Made by a program: the position numbers and the translations under genes | Shown here: piece by piece, positions 24,462 to 33,499 of the stretch | Numbering within the stretch: position 1 is the stretch's first letter | Layout: each line of letters opens with the position of its first letter | Assembly: GCA_000995965.1 (NCBI GenBank) | Contig: LBYD01000002.1 | Span: forward strand, 62,001 to 126,000 | Direction: 5' to 3' | Length of the DNA stretch: 64,000 bases | Source of the DNA: Candidatus Moranbacteria bacterium GW2011_GWC2_40_12 | Lineage (GTDB): Bacteria > Patescibacteria > Paceibacteria > Moranbacterales > UBA11712 | The notes under the pieces: generated by a model | Told to the model about the DNA's origin: nothing | The model's database searches: none | The model's input: the letters and a program-made list of their open reading frames with translations, nothing else

Positions 24462-25309
24462 TATTTCTCCATCTTCCCGATCTCAATCATTGTTTTGATG
24501 ACCGTGTCGGGATTGAGGGATATCAGCGTTCTTCAAAAACAACTTCCTTTCTGCTTATTTCTTTTGTTATTATTTCATTCAAATCCCATTCAAGATTATC
24601 GTTTTTCAGAAAAACAAACATCGAACCCTCCCAGGAGCGGGTGATTTCATCCGCAGTATGTAAAAAGGTATTGTCCATCAATACTTTTGTTGACTTGCCC
24701 TCTTTCCAGGAACAGAAAAACGGTTTTGAAAAAGAAAGTTTCCAGCCAACTTGATTGTTATCTTTTCCTAATTTTATTTCGGTCACTGAATCCAAGTCTG
24801 CATTGCACTTGAAATCAATTTTACCACTGTCATGATGTGGCAACGAAACCGTTGTTAATATGCTATTTTTACTGTCCCTATGCCCTGGCAAACTAATAAT
24901 CTCACTTTTATTTTTTGGAACCGCGCCTGCAAAGGAATCATAAAAGCATCCTGCCGGGCAATCTTGCGCAGCGCCATAAGAAATTTCAACCACATAAAAT
25001 TCTTCGTCGTTGATTTTGCTTTTTGAAGATTTGCATAAATGAATAAGGCTCGGAGGAAATTTTCTTTCTTTTATTACAAACTGGGCTATTTCCGGACAGG
25101 CGGATAAATTCACGTACGAAGGAGAATCGCCAGTCTTTATTGGTAATTCATTTTTTTTTGTTAATAAAAAATATCCCGCCACGCCTAATAAAAGCAAAAT
25201 TACCAAGATTGACGAAAGTAATAATTTATTTTTCATATAGATAGTTTATTTCTCCATCTTCCCGATTTCAATCATTGTTTTGATGACCGTGTCGGGATTG
25301 AGGGATATC
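24462..25309 (-). mobile_element. Single-gene insertion at the ppsA 3' end with 63-bp direct repeats
   Basis: The last 63 bases of ppsA (25247-25309) recur at 24462-24524 with one mismatch. Between them lies one 237-codon gene whose stop codon is formed at the repeat junction (24523-24525). Downstream of the far copy sits an intrinsic terminator. So the far copy looks like the original ppsA end, displaced by an insertion that rebuilt the ppsA C-terminus. Confidence 0.75.
24523..25236 (-). CDS. Membrane-anchored hypothetical protein inserted next to ppsA
   Basis: A 237-residue protein: membrane anchor or uncleaved signal at residues 6-25 (LLSSILVILLLLGVAGYFLL), then an outer region. There are four or more cysteines, including AQDCPAGCFYDSFAGA, suggesting disulfides. 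I recognise no family. The gene begins 9 bases after the ppsA stop and its own stop lies in the duplicated ppsA segment, so it appears to be cargo of an insertion. Confidence 0.7.
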   Translation of the reverse strand: MKNKLLLSSILVILLLLGVAGYFLLTKKNELPIKTGDSPSYVNLSACPEIAQFVIKERKFPPSLIHLCKSSKSKINDEEFYVVEISYGAAQDCPAGCFYDSFAGAVPKNKSEIISLPGHRDSKNSILTTVSLPHHDSGKIDFKCNADLDSVTEIKLGKDNNQVGWKLSFSKPFFCSWKEGKSTKVLMDNTFLHTADEITRSWEGSMFVFLKNDNLEWDLNEIITKEISRKEVVFEER

Positions 25310-27735
25310 GAATCGATTTTTTCTTCAACAAGAAATTTGGCAAAATCAAGAAAGTCAGAAGGCGCCTGGCCGCAAATTCCGACTTTGCGGCGGGCGCGGT
25401 GGGCTTTTGCAATCACCTGCCGGATAAGTTCCTTCACGGCATCGTTCCTTTCGTCGTAAACGTGCGCCACTTTGGCGCTGTCGCGATCAACTCCGAGAGT
25501 AAGTTGCGTCAAATCGTTCGAACCGATGGAAAAACCGTCGAATATTTTGGAAAACTCCGAAGCCAAAATTACGTTGGAAGGAATTTCACACATCACATAG
25601 ACCTGAAGCCCATTTTTGCCACGTTCCAGGCCGTGTATTTTCATCTCCGAGAGCACTTTTTTTCCTTCTTCAACCGTCCGGCAGAATGGAATCATAGCTT
25701 TGAGGTTAGTGAGCCCCATCGCTTCGCGAACTTTTTTGAAGGCCAGGCACTCGAGTCGGAATCCTTCTTTATAGTCCGCGTCGTAGTATCTAGATGCTCC
25801 CCGCCAGCCAATCATCGGATTCTCTTCGGCCGGCTCAAAACTTTTTCCGCCAATCAAAGTCGCGTATTCATTCGTTTTGAAGTCTGACATCCGCACAATC
25901 ACGTCTTTTGGCCAAAATGCCGCGCAAATTCGCCCGATACCTTCTGCCAACTTATCTACAAAAAATTCTTCTTTGTTCTTGTAGCCCTGCGTGAGGTCAT
26001 TGATTTTCTTTTTTTCTTCTTTATCTTTCACCTTTTCAAAATGGATGAGCGCCATCGGGTGAATTTTGATATATTCCGTGATGATGAATTCTTCTCTCGC
26101 CAGCCCGACGCCATCATTTGGAATAAAAGTGAGATCAAATGCCTGGTCCGGATTCCCCACATTCATCATGATTTTCGTCCGCCGGCTGGCGGATGATTTT
26201 TTGATGTTCTTGAGATTTGTCGTTTTGATCTCAAATTTCAAAAGGCCGTCGTATATTTTTCCTTCTTCCCCTTCGGCGCAACATACAGTCACGGGCCGGG
26301 TGTCTTTGATGGCGCTTGTCGCGTTTCCGGTTCCAACAATGCACGGAATTCCCAGTTCCCGCGATACAATCGCCGCGTGTGATGTCCGCCCGCCGGAATT
26401 GGTGACGATAGCCGAGGCTATTTTCATAATTGGCTCCCAATCCGGATCCGTCATTTCCGTGACAAGCACTTCGCCTTTTTTGAAATCGGCGATTTTGGCC
26501 ACGTCTTTGATCACATTGGCTTTCCCGGCGCCAATTTTACTTCCCACGGCCGCTCCCACGCACAAAATTTTGCTTTTTTCTTTCAAGATATATTCCTCCA
26601 GCACATTTTTCTTTTTTTGCGATTGGACAGTTTCGGGACGAGCCTGGACGATATATAAATTTTTGTCGCGCCCGTCCTTCGCCCATTCGATATCCATTGG
26701 TTTTTTGTAATGTTCTTCAATCAGTGCTCCCCATCGGGCAAGCTGCAGCGCCTCCTGGTCAGAAAGGCAAAAATTATGCCGGTCTTCCTGCGAAACAATT
26801 GCGTTTTGAGTAGTTGATGTTCCTCCGATGCTATAGACTAGCTTGTTCTCTTTGCTCCCAAGTTTTTTTCCAATGATGGGCTTGAATCCTTTTTTGAGCA
26901 TGGGCTTGTGAATAATGAACTCATCAGGATTCACCTTTCCTTTGACGATGTTTTCACCCAAGCCCCAAGATCCGTTAATGATGATAGCATCTGAAAAACC
27001 CGATTCCGTATCGATCGTGAACATAACCCCGCTTGAAGCCTCATCGGAACGCACCATTTTTTGCACTCCAACTGAAAGAGCGATGCTGAGCTGATCAAAC
27101 CCCTTGTCAACACGATAGGATATGGCCCGATCGGTGAAAAGAGAGGAAAAACATTTTTTGATAGATTCTAGAAGCTGATATTCTCCAGTCACATTGAGAT
27201 ATGACTCCTGTTGGCCGGCAAAAGAGGCATCGACGAGGTCTTCCGCCGTGGCACTGGAGCGAACGGCCACATCAACGCCGCCCGCGAAGTGGTTGGTATG
27301 GTCATTTTTGCTCCAAGAGATGTGAAAACTCTTGTGGGGATTGTATTCCTTGGAAAGCTTGGCGTAGTTTTCCACAATCGCGTTTCGGAGATCAATTGGA
27401 AATTCAGCCGCAAGAATTGCCTGGCGGACCCTGTAGCCATGCTCGGCCAAATTCCGCATATTGCCCGTATCAAGTCCTTTGAGAATTTTTTTTATCTCGC
27501 TATCCAGGCTATTTTGGGTAATGAAATAGCGATAGGCTTCGGCCGTCACCGAAAATCCGTCCGGAACCCGGATGCCTTTCTTTTTGAGATTTGAATACAT
27601 CTCGCCCAGTGATGCATTTTTCCCGCCGACTAGTTCAATGTCTTTGATTCCGGATTCGCGAAACCACACAATAAAATTTTTTTTTCCGCCCGAGGCTGAA
27701 AAGCCATTGGCAAGCATCTTTATTTTTTTTATCAT
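25246..27735 (-). CDS. ppsA: Phosphoenolpyruvate synthase
   Basis: Makes PEP from pyruvate and ATP, for gluconeogenesis or reversible glycolysis. The 829-residue protein has all three parts: the ATP-grasp pyruvate/PEP-binding domain (LVGGKNASLGEMY, DVAVRSSATAEDLVDASFAG, GSWGLGENIVKGKV), the mobile phospho-histidine domain (SGGRTSHAAIVSRELGIPC), and the C-terminal PEP-binding barrel (GWRGASRY, CEIPSNVILASEF, ICGQAPSD, SISLNPDTV). Two palindromic inserts are visible: LANGFSASGG at the N-terminus (27684-27713) and KSSASRRTK after the histidine domain (26178-26193). Pyruvate kinase follows upstream. Confidence 0.96.
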   Translation of the reverse strand: MIKKIKMLANGFSASGGKKNFIVWFRESGIKDIELVGGKNASLGEMYSNLKKKGIRVPDGFSVTAEAYRYFITQNSLDSEIKKILKGLDTGNMRNLAEHGYRVRQAILAAEFPIDLRNAIVENYAKLSKEYNPHKSFHISWSKNDHTNHFAGGVDVAVRSSATAEDLVDASFAGQQESYLNVTGEYQLLESIKKCFSSLFTDRAISYRVDKGFDQLSIALSVGVQKMVRSDEASSGVMFTIDTESGFSDAIIINGSWGLGENIVKGKVNPDEFIIHKPMLKKGFKPIIGKKLGSKENKLVYSIGGTSTTQNAIVSQEDRHNFCLSDQEALQLARWGALIEEHYKKPMDIEWAKDGRDKNLYIVQARPETVQSQKKKNVLEEYILKEKSKILCVGAAVGSKIGAGKANVIKDVAKIADFKKGEVLVTEMTDPDWEPIMKIASAIVTNSGGRTSHAAIVSRELGIPCIVGTGNATSAIKDTRPVTVCCAEGEEGKIYDGLLKFEIKTTNLKNIKKSSASRRTKIMMNVGNPDQAFDLTFIPNDGVGLAREEFIITEYIKIHPMALIHFEKVKDKEEKKKINDLTQGYKNKEEFFVDKLAEGIGRICAAFWPKDVIVRMSDFKTNEYATLIGGKSFEPAEENPMIGWRGASRYYDADYKEGFRLECLAFKKVREAMGLTNLKAMIPFCRTVEEGKKVLSEMKIHGLERGKNGLQVYVMCEIPSNVILASEFSKIFDGFSIGSNDLTQLTLGVDRDSAKVAHVYDERNDAVKELIRQVIAKAHRARRKVGICGQAPSDFLDFAKFLVEEKIDSISLNPDTVIKTMIEIGKMEK
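26178..26193. repeat. Short palindromic element in ppsA
   Basis: TCCGCC and GGCGGA arms around GGCT, in frame, encoding part of KSSASRRTK; same hairpin words as the 30-bp element. Confidence 0.55.
27684..27713. repeat. Degenerate 30-bp double-hairpin element in ppsA
   Basis: First half TCCGCCCGAGGCTGA, second half AAAGCCATTGGCAAG; encodes LANGFSASGG near the N-terminus, matching SARGGSASGG of pyk. Confidence 0.6.
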
Positions 27736-27828
27736 TTTTATTTTTTATTATAACTTTACAGGCTGATTATACCACAAAAAAAGAATGTTAGAAACATTCT
27801 TTTCCATGCTGAATAACAGCTTCTAACG

Positions 27829-29313
27829 CTAATGGATTTCTTCCACCTTTACCAGGCTCATATGCTCTTTTTTCATATGCGGACGGCCTGCCACAATCAC
27901 AATTTTATCCTTTTTTTTGATCAGTTTGTTTTTTTTGAGGGTTGCGATTGATTTATCGAGAAGCTCGTCCAAATCCCGACAATCCGGGAGAACGAAACTC
28001 TCCGCTCCCCAGACCAATGTCAGCTGATTATGCGTTTTTTCTCTGTTGGTCATCACAAATATTCTCTCTTCCGGCCGATGCCGGGCGACGATTCTGGCTG
28101 TATATCCTGAAACACTGGCCGCGACAATAGCTTTTGCTCCACTGTCCTTCACCAGCTCATGGGCCGACTGGGCAATTGCCGATGAGACGGACATTTTCTC
28201 ATCACCCAAAAATCCGTGCTCAAGATCGTCGAAAGGCGATTCTTCTGTTTTTTCAATTATTTTTCGCATCATTTTGACTGCTTCAATAGGATATTTCCCG
28301 CTAGCCGTTTCCCCGGAAAGCATCACTGCGTCCGCATGGTCGATAACGGCGTTTGAGACATCCGTTACCTCCGCTCGCGTTGGTCTGGGATTCCGGATCA
28401 TGGAATCAAGCATTTGAGTCGCTACTATAGCCGGCTTCCCGGCCCGCAAAGACTTTGCCACCATTTCTTTTTGCAGAATGGGAAGTTCTTCCTGAGGCAT
28501 TTCAATCCCCAAATCTCCGCGAGCGACCATGATTGCGTCGGATACAGCGAGAATTTCGTTGAAATTTTTTACTGCTTCCCTTCTTTCTATTTTCGCGACT
28601 ATCTGGGGAATCTTTTTTTCGTCGGTTATTTTTTTCCTTATCAGATCCTGAAGGTTTTTTATCTCTTTCGCATTCCGGACAAATGACATGGCAATGAAGT
28701 CCGCGTCTTGAGAAAGGGCGAAGTCCAAAACTTCTTTGTCCTGGCTGGTGAGAGCCCCAAGCTTTGCTGAAATTCCGGGAATATTGACCCCCTTCCTCAT
28801 CTTAATGACCCCATCGTTTTCAGCGCGGCAATACAAACGCTTTTTGTCCTTTTTGAAAACAGAAAGTTTTATCAAGCCGTCCTCAATCAGAATTTCATTT
28901 CCGACTTTGACAAGCTTAGTCATTTCGGGAAGATCAAGAAATATTATTTTCTGTTTGCCGCTTTTCTTCACGAGCCTGCTGTTCCTGCCCGCCACCATCA
29001 CAGTTTCGCCCTTTCTGATTCTTTCTTCCCGGTTCCCAATTGTCCTTATTCTCGGTCCTTGGAGATCCACCATTATTCCAATCGGCCTTTTTGTTTTCCA
29101 ACTCACCTCGCGAATGTTCCTGATCGCTTTTTTATGCCACGAAAAATCACCGTGTGAAAAATTTAGCCGGGCGACATCCATTCCCTCTTTCAGCATTTGA
29201 GCTAGCACCGTTTTTTTTTCCGAAACCGGTCCGATAGTGGCGATAATTTTTGTTCGCTTTCCGCCCGAGGCGGATCCGCCTCTGGCGGACATTTTTTCTC
29301 TTGTCATTTTCAC
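27829..29313 (-). CDS. pyk: Pyruvate kinase
   Basis: Transfers phosphate from PEP to ADP at the end of glycolysis. The 494-residue protein has the barrel motifs RTKIIATIGP, FSHGDFSWH, VDLQGPRIRT, DFIAMSFVRNAKEI, the catalytic-site IVAKIERREAVKN with VARGDLGIE, and MLSGETASGKYPIEAV. A C-terminal allosteric-type domain follows (SGYTARIVARHRPE). The extra N-terminal SARGGSASGG is encoded by a 30-bp palindromic element (29260-29289). ppsA, which runs the reverse direction of this step, lies next to it, a compact PEP/pyruvate node. Confidence 0.96.
   Translation of the reverse strand: MKMTREKMSARGGSASGGKRTKIIATIGPVSEKKTVLAQMLKEGMDVARLNFSHGDFSWHKKAIRNIREVSWKTKRPIGIMVDLQGPRIRTIGNREERIRKGETVMVAGRNSRLVKKSGKQKIIFLDLPEMTKLVKVGNEILIEDGLIKLSVFKKDKKRLYCRAENDGVIKMRKGVNIPGISAKLGALTSQDKEVLDFALSQDADFIAMSFVRNAKEIKNLQDLIRKKITDEKKIPQIVAKIERREAVKNFNEILAVSDAIMVARGDLGIEMPQEELPILQKEMVAKSLRAGKPAIVATQMLDSMIRNPRPTRAEVTDVSNAVIDHADAVMLSGETASGKYPIEAVKMMRKIIEKTEESPFDDLEHGFLGDEKMSVSSAIAQSAHELVKDSGAKAIVAASVSGYTARIVARHRPEERIFVMTNREKTHNQLTLVWGAESFVLPDCRDLDELLDKSIATLKKNKLIKKKDKIVIVAGRPHMKKEHMSLVKVEEIH
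29260..29289. repeat. 30-bp double-hairpin palindromic element in pyk
   Basis: Two 15-bp hairpins, TCCGCCCGAGGCGGA and TCCGCCTCTGGCGGA; the whole is also a 30-bp palindrome with one mismatch. Encodes SARGGSASGG in frame near the start of pyk. Confidence 0.75.
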
Positions 29314-29416
29314 ATTCAGTCACTTATTAGGATACATTTCTCATCTCAATTATAAACCAAAACAGACAACTGGAAAAGTGCTGTCTGCTTGGAAAAATAC
29401 TATTGCGCAATAGCAA

Positions 29417-29758
29417 TTAATTTATCAGCTTGAACCCGCCAATAAGCGGCAATGGCTTCATCTCAGCTTTCGATGCGCTGATTATTCCCATAATCGCAGC
29501 CACTATCAGAAAGATTGTTCCCAGGGGAAGAATAATGAACCAGCCAATAAAAGGAATAATGCCGCCGACGATATTCACGACAACCGCAGCAAGAAGAAGA
29601 TTCAGTTGCTGGTTGGCATGGAATTTCGCAAACGGGCTGTTTTTCGCGTCAGTCACGAGCGGAATGAAAAACAGGATCGGGATGATATATCCCACGATCG
29701 CCATGGCTTTATTTTTTTCCGCATCTTGCGGATCAGCTTTTTTTGTTTCCTCGGTCAT
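29417..29758 (-). CDS. DUF4870-like small membrane protein
   Basis: A 113-residue protein with a charged N-terminus and about three membrane helices (AIVGYIIPILFFIPLV, LLLAAVVVNIVGGIIPFIGW, ILPLGTIFLIVAAIMGI), with FAKFHANQQLNLLL between the first two. This is the DUF4870/Tic20-like pattern. Role unknown. AAGGAGG precedes the ATG, a strong ribosome site. Confidence 0.75.
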   Translation of the reverse strand: MTEETKKADPQDAEKNKAMAIVGYIIPILFFIPLVTDAKNSPFAKFHANQQLNLLLAAVVVNIVGGIIPFIGWFIILPLGTIFLIVAAIMGIISASKAEMKPLPLIGGFKLIN

Positions 29759-29838
29759 ATAGTCACCTCCTTGTCTGGTTAAAAGATTTGTTTCCTGATT
29801 TTATAATACCCAATCCGCCAAAAAAACACAAACCGTCA

Positions 29839-30210
29839 TCACAGATCCAGCTCCCTTAGAATTTCTTCCGGGATCGGGTCTCTTTTGGGGCTTACGCCCG
29901 GATACCGCCACGCACTGATCAAGCGAATTTTCTGAAGACCAATAGTTTTTTGATTCTCGCTCTCGGATTTTCCTTTGCTTTGATACATTGCCCAAATTTC
30001 ACGCGTCCAGACTCTTTTTCCGTCTTTCGTGATCAATGAGCTTGGCTGCATCACGGCAACGGTATTTTTAACGATTCCTTCCTCCACTCTCTGCGGATTT
30101 TTCACCACGCGCAAAATTCTTTGAGCCGTGAGGCCGTATTGTTTCATTTTGATAACTGCGTGCCGCGTCCATTCATACTTTTCCGTGTTTTTAGGGGCTT
30201 TGAATTGCAT
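29839..30210 (-). CDS. DUF4258-like small protein
   Basis: A 123-residue protein with WTRHAVIKMKQYGLTAQRIL and VVKNPQRVEEGIVKNT, then strands TKDGKRVWTREIWAMYQ and IRLISAWRYPG. The 'xRHAxxxMxxxGL' helix and following strands resemble DUF4258, a RelE-like fold found in some toxins. No partner antitoxin is visible. It follows htpX directly; the TTG at 30240 abuts the htpX stop, but ATG 30210 better matches the domain start. Confidence 0.55.
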   Translation of the reverse strand: MQFKAPKNTEKYEWTRHAVIKMKQYGLTAQRILRVVKNPQRVEEGIVKNTVAVMQPSSLITKDGKRVWTREIWAMYQSKGKSESENQKTIGLQKIRLISAWRYPGVSPKRDPIPEEILRELDL

Positions 30211-30240
30211 AATGACTCGGGCTTGGCTTTCGGAAAGCAA

Positions 30241-31122
30241 CTACACATCCATTCCCCGCAAAGCCTTTACCCGTTCCGCAATGGATGGATGGGTCATGAA
30301 AAACGAAGATATTTTTTTGCCCTTGAAGGGATTGGCGATGAAGAGATGGGCTGTGGCGCGGTTAGCGCTGCGCAATGGCGTTGGATCCGCGGAAATTTTC
30401 TCGAGTGCGCTCGCGAGGCCTTCGGGATAGCGCGTAAGCAAAGCGCCGGATGCGTCGGCGAGATATTCACGTTTGCGGGAAACAGCCAGCTGGATAAGAG
30501 TTGCAGCAAATGGAGCAAGGATGGCCAAAACGACCGCTAAAATCAAAAATACAGGGCTCCTGCCCCGGTCTTCGCTGTCTCCTCCAAACCACACCCAGCG
30601 TCGCAACCAGTCGGCCATCAGCGCAACAAAGCCGACCAGCACGACAATGACCGTCGAGAGAAGCATATCGCGATTGCCGATGTGCGAAAGTTCGTGGGCA
30701 ATCACGCCCTCGAGTTCTTTTTTCTCGAGCCTTTCAATCAATCCCGCCGTGAGCGCGATAACCGCGTGCTGGGGATTGCGGCCGGTCGCAAACGCGTTTG
30801 GAGACGGGTCCTGTATGACGTATATTTTCGGAACGGGAAGACCGGCTGTGATGCAAAGATTTTCGACAATGTGATATATTTCTTTTGCATTGTCGTGCGT
30901 AACTTCCTTGGCGCCGCTCATTGCCAGCACAATTTTATCGCTCCACCAGTATGATGCAACACTTATCAGCGTGCTGAAAACGACTGCCGCGACAAGGATC
31001 GCCGAGTTATTCATTGCGCCCGCGAAAACATATCCTACCCCGATAACGAATATCAAAAAACCCGTTATATATATCCAAGTCAGGCGGGTATTTTTATCAG
31101 CTTGGGTGTAGATTGTTGCCAT
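30241..31122 (-). CDS. htpX: HtpX-family M48 zinc metalloprotease
   Basis: A 293-residue membrane protease for membrane-protein quality control. Four hydrophobic segments flank the catalytic region. The zinc motif is GVIAHELSHIGNRD (HExxH) with the third ligand Glu in REYLADASGALLTR. It lies downstream of lemA, a pairing common in bacteria, separated by a long heptad-repeat palindrome. Confidence 0.93.
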   Translation of the reverse strand: MATIYTQADKNTRLTWIYITGFLIFVIGVGYVFAGAMNNSAILVAAVVFSTLISVASYWWSDKIVLAMSGAKEVTHDNAKEIYHIVENLCITAGLPVPKIYVIQDPSPNAFATGRNPQHAVIALTAGLIERLEKKELEGVIAHELSHIGNRDMLLSTVIVVLVGFVALMADWLRRWVWFGGDSEDRGRSPVFLILAVVLAILAPFAATLIQLAVSRKREYLADASGALLTRYPEGLASALEKISADPTPLRSANRATAHLFIANPFKGKKISSFFMTHPSIAERVKALRGMDV

Positions 31123-31127
31123 AAATT

Positions 31128-31266
31128 TCAAAAATCCTAAATCCTAAGCACCAAACTCTAAACAAATTCAAATTTTCAAAACCCAAAATTCAAAACGTTT
31201 TGGATTTTGATTCTTAGAATTTTGATATTATTTAGGATTTCGATATTAGGATTTAGGATTTCAATT
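31128..31266. repeat. Heptad-repeat palindrome between lemA and htpX
   Basis: Left half AATCCTA, AATCCTA, AGCACCA, AACTCTA; right half ATTAGGA, TTTAGGA in the opposite sense, so the 139-base spacer can fold into one long imperfect hairpin with a 7-base rhythm. Confidence 0.75.
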
Positions 31267-31267
31267 C

Positions 31268-31816
31268 CTAAAATTCCACTTTTACATTCTCCTTCTCTCC
31301 CGCTTCCGCCTCAAAAAATTCGCGGGCGGAAAATCCCAGCATGCCAGCAAACATATTATTCGGAAAGACTTGAATCTTCGTGTTGAAGTCGCGGACATTT
31401 CCGTTATAGAACCTTCGGGAAGCCTGGATCTTGTCCTCCGTGTCGGTGAGTTCTCGTTGGAGCTCGAGAAAATTCTGATTTGCTTTGAGATCGGGATAGG
31501 CTTCGGCAACCGCGAACAAGCTTTTGAGGGTGTCCGAAAGCATATTTTCGGCTTGCGCCTTATCGGCCGCCGATTGGGCTCCCATCGCCCTTGTCCGGGC
31601 TTCCGTCACTTTTTCGAATACTTCTTTTTCGTGAGTGGCATAACCCTTGACTGTCGAAACCAGGTTCGGAATGAGATCGTAGCGCCTTTTGAGCTGGACA
31701 TCGATGTCGCTCCAAGCTTCATCTACCCGGTTTTTGAGCCGAATAAGCCCATTGTAGATCGCAATCGCCCAAACAATAAGGACGACGATAATCCCCAATA
31801 TTACCAACGTAATCAT
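31268..31816 (-). CDS. lemA: LemA family protein
   Basis: A 182-residue protein with one N-terminal membrane segment (MITLVILGIIVVLIVWAIAI) and a long helical body: NRVDEAWSDIDVQLKRRYDL, IPNLVSTVKGYA, EAYPDLKANQNFLELQRELT, RFYNGNVRDFN and the C-terminal FPNNMFAGMLGF. This is the full LemA pattern. Function is poorly known; it often sits with htpX as here. Confidence 0.93.
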   Translation of the reverse strand: MITLVILGIIVVLIVWAIAIYNGLIRLKNRVDEAWSDIDVQLKRRYDLIPNLVSTVKGYATHEKEVFEKVTEARTRAMGAQSAADKAQAENMLSDTLKSLFAVAEAYPDLKANQNFLELQRELTDTEDKIQASRRFYNGNVRDFNTKIQVFPNNMFAGMLGFSAREFFEAEAGEKENVKVEF

Positions 31817-31873
31817 GACTATTGCTAATTAATGCTTAATAATCAATTTTAATAAAAATAATGAGCCGAAAGG

Positions 31874-32866
31874 CTACTGACCATTGTTTGCCGGTTCTTG
31901 TTCACTGCTTCTCTCTATCGCCGCTCTTATTAGTACGCGAGAGATCGATATATTTTCCCTTACTCTGTCTCCCTGATTTCCTAAATAACTGGCTGATGAA
32001 TTTCTGACAACATCGAGATTAGCTTTGCTGTCCTGCGCCCCGGCCACAATTCCTGATTCAATGCCGATCATCCCCTTCAGCTCATTTTTGAATATCCAGC
32101 CGAACTGAACCAGTAAGACTAAGATTAGCACCACCGACATCGAGAAAGCAAATTTTGGAAAAAATCCCATCCGTGATTCAACCGGAACAAAATTTGGCGA
32201 CGGGTCTTCCGTTCTGATTGCCCAATTCGGATTGTTCACAGATTTTTCTATCGGCAACGGCTGATTTTTTCTCTCAAGAGAATATTTTTTTATTTTTGAG
32301 ATATTCGGAGTCTTTCTTGAGAACGCCGGCTTCGCGTTTCTATTTATTTTCAGGTTTATCGTTTCCATCTTCCTCTCTGCTGCAAAAGATTTTTGGAGAA
32401 CCGGTCTGGGGTTTGCGATCCCCAGCAATATATTTTTTGTCTCTTCTCTTTTCACACTCAAAACCTCGTTCTTTTTTTGCATCGGTTCCTTCCGCGCAGA
32501 AACAGCGCTTGGCAGAGCCTTCACGCCGACTTCTTCTTGATTTTTCTCCAATGGTTTCGCGATCCTAATTTGATGTTCCGCGATTTTCTCAAGAGGCGAT
32601 GTTCCTTTGGCAACGATTTTTTCTTTTTGGTTGATTTTTTCCGTGTCCGACACCACGGACGAGTCAAGGTTTTTTGCTTCCGCTTTTCTCGCCTCCGCAT
32701 CAGATAAAAACTCTGAAAACCATTCTACTTTCGTATACCATCGCTTGCCAATCCGGATTGAACCGATGTCGCCGCGGCGCGCCAAAAGTCCCAAATACTC
32801 CTGGGCATATTTTTTTTCTTTGGCAATCGCAGAAAGCAAAACAAATTTTTTCTTGAAATCCTCCAT
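31874..32866 (-). CDS. Membrane-anchored HTH protein
   Basis: A 330-residue protein. The first 55 residues look like an excisionase/MerR-type winged helix (VLLSAIAKEKKYAQEYLGLL and SIRIGKRWYTKVEWFSEFL). About 180 residues of charged, disordered sequence follow, then one membrane segment (FAFSMSVVLILVLLVQFGWI) and a short outer tail. Proteins of this shape recur in Patescibacteria, often near envelope genes; the role is unknown. The start at 32866 is preferred over 32884 by the domain boundary. Confidence 0.65.
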   Translation of the reverse strand: MEDFKKKFVLLSAIAKEKKYAQEYLGLLARRGDIGSIRIGKRWYTKVEWFSEFLSDAEARKAEAKNLDSSVVSDTEKINQKEKIVAKGTSPLEKIAEHQIRIAKPLEKNQEEVGVKALPSAVSARKEPMQKKNEVLSVKREETKNILLGIANPRPVLQKSFAAERKMETINLKINRNAKPAFSRKTPNISKIKKYSLERKNQPLPIEKSVNNPNWAIRTEDPSPNFVPVESRMGFFPKFAFSMSVVLILVLLVQFGWIFKNELKGMIGIESGIVAGAQDSKANLDVVRNSSASYLGNQGDRVRENISISRVLIRAAIERSSEQEPANNGQ

Positions 32867-32907
32867 GACGAAATAATAACACAAAATAAAATTTCAAGCT
32901 ACTGCCA

Positions 32908-32983
32908 GCAACCCGATATTTATCCATCGCCACAACAAAATAGTGCATCAACCAATAAACTGGAAACCGAAATATCGGGTTGC
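32908..32983. repeat. Perfect 14-bp inverted repeat in a divergent spacer
   Basis: GCAACCCGATATTT (32908-32921) and AAATATCGGGTTGC (32970-32983) enclose 48 bases. It lies between the divergent HTH gene and the PAP2-related gene, so it could be a stem-loop, a small mobile element or an operator. Confidence 0.7.
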
Positions 32984-33055
32984 GGCGCGGATTCAACTTC
33001 AATTTTCATAAAAAGAAAATTTGCGGAAAATAAGCTATTTTGGTAAAATTCACCC

Positions 33056-33499
33056 ATGGACTGGAAAAATTATATTGTCATCATCGTTCCAATCACTATC
33101 GGGCTTTTCACCCAGGCTTTGAAATTTTTTCTTTATTCCCTGAAACACGGCTTCAAATGGGAATATGCCTTCACTCATGGCCACATGCCCAGCGCCCATA
33201 CAGCCTTTGTTGTTTCAACCCTCACCAGTATTGGTTATTTCGAAGGAACAAACTCAGGCGTCTTTGCGCTGGCTTTCATTTTCGCCTTCATTATTATCGA
33301 TGATGCCGTCCGCCTCCGGGTATTTCTGGGAGACCAGGGAAGATACCTGAATATGCTGGTCGACCAGCTCCCCGTAAACAAGAAAAAATTCCCTCGCCTG
33401 AAGGAAAGAATTGGCCACCGTATTCCGGAGGTGATCATCGGCGGTGCTATCGGACTTATTTTTTCATTTGCTCTGATAAAACTTCTCGAATCACTTTAG
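33056..33499 (+). CDS. Divergent PAP2 family protein (DUF212)
   Basis: A 147-residue membrane protein. The family signature is FTHGHMPSAHTAFVVST (PSAH phosphatase-like loop) and DDAVRLRVFLGDQGRYLN, with R-IPEVIIGGAIGLI near the end. It is probably a phosphatidate- or isoprenoid-phosphate phosphatase-like protein. Its last 44 bases overlap the 3' end of the convergent Mur ligase gene. Confidence 0.88.
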   Translation: MDWKNYIVIIVPITIGLFTQALKFFLYSLKHGFKWEYAFTHGHMPSAHTAFVVSTLTSIGYFEGTNSGVFALAFIFAFIIIDDAVRLRVFLGDQGRYLNMLVDQLPVNKKKFPRLKERIGHRIPEVIIGGAIGLIFSFALIKLLESL

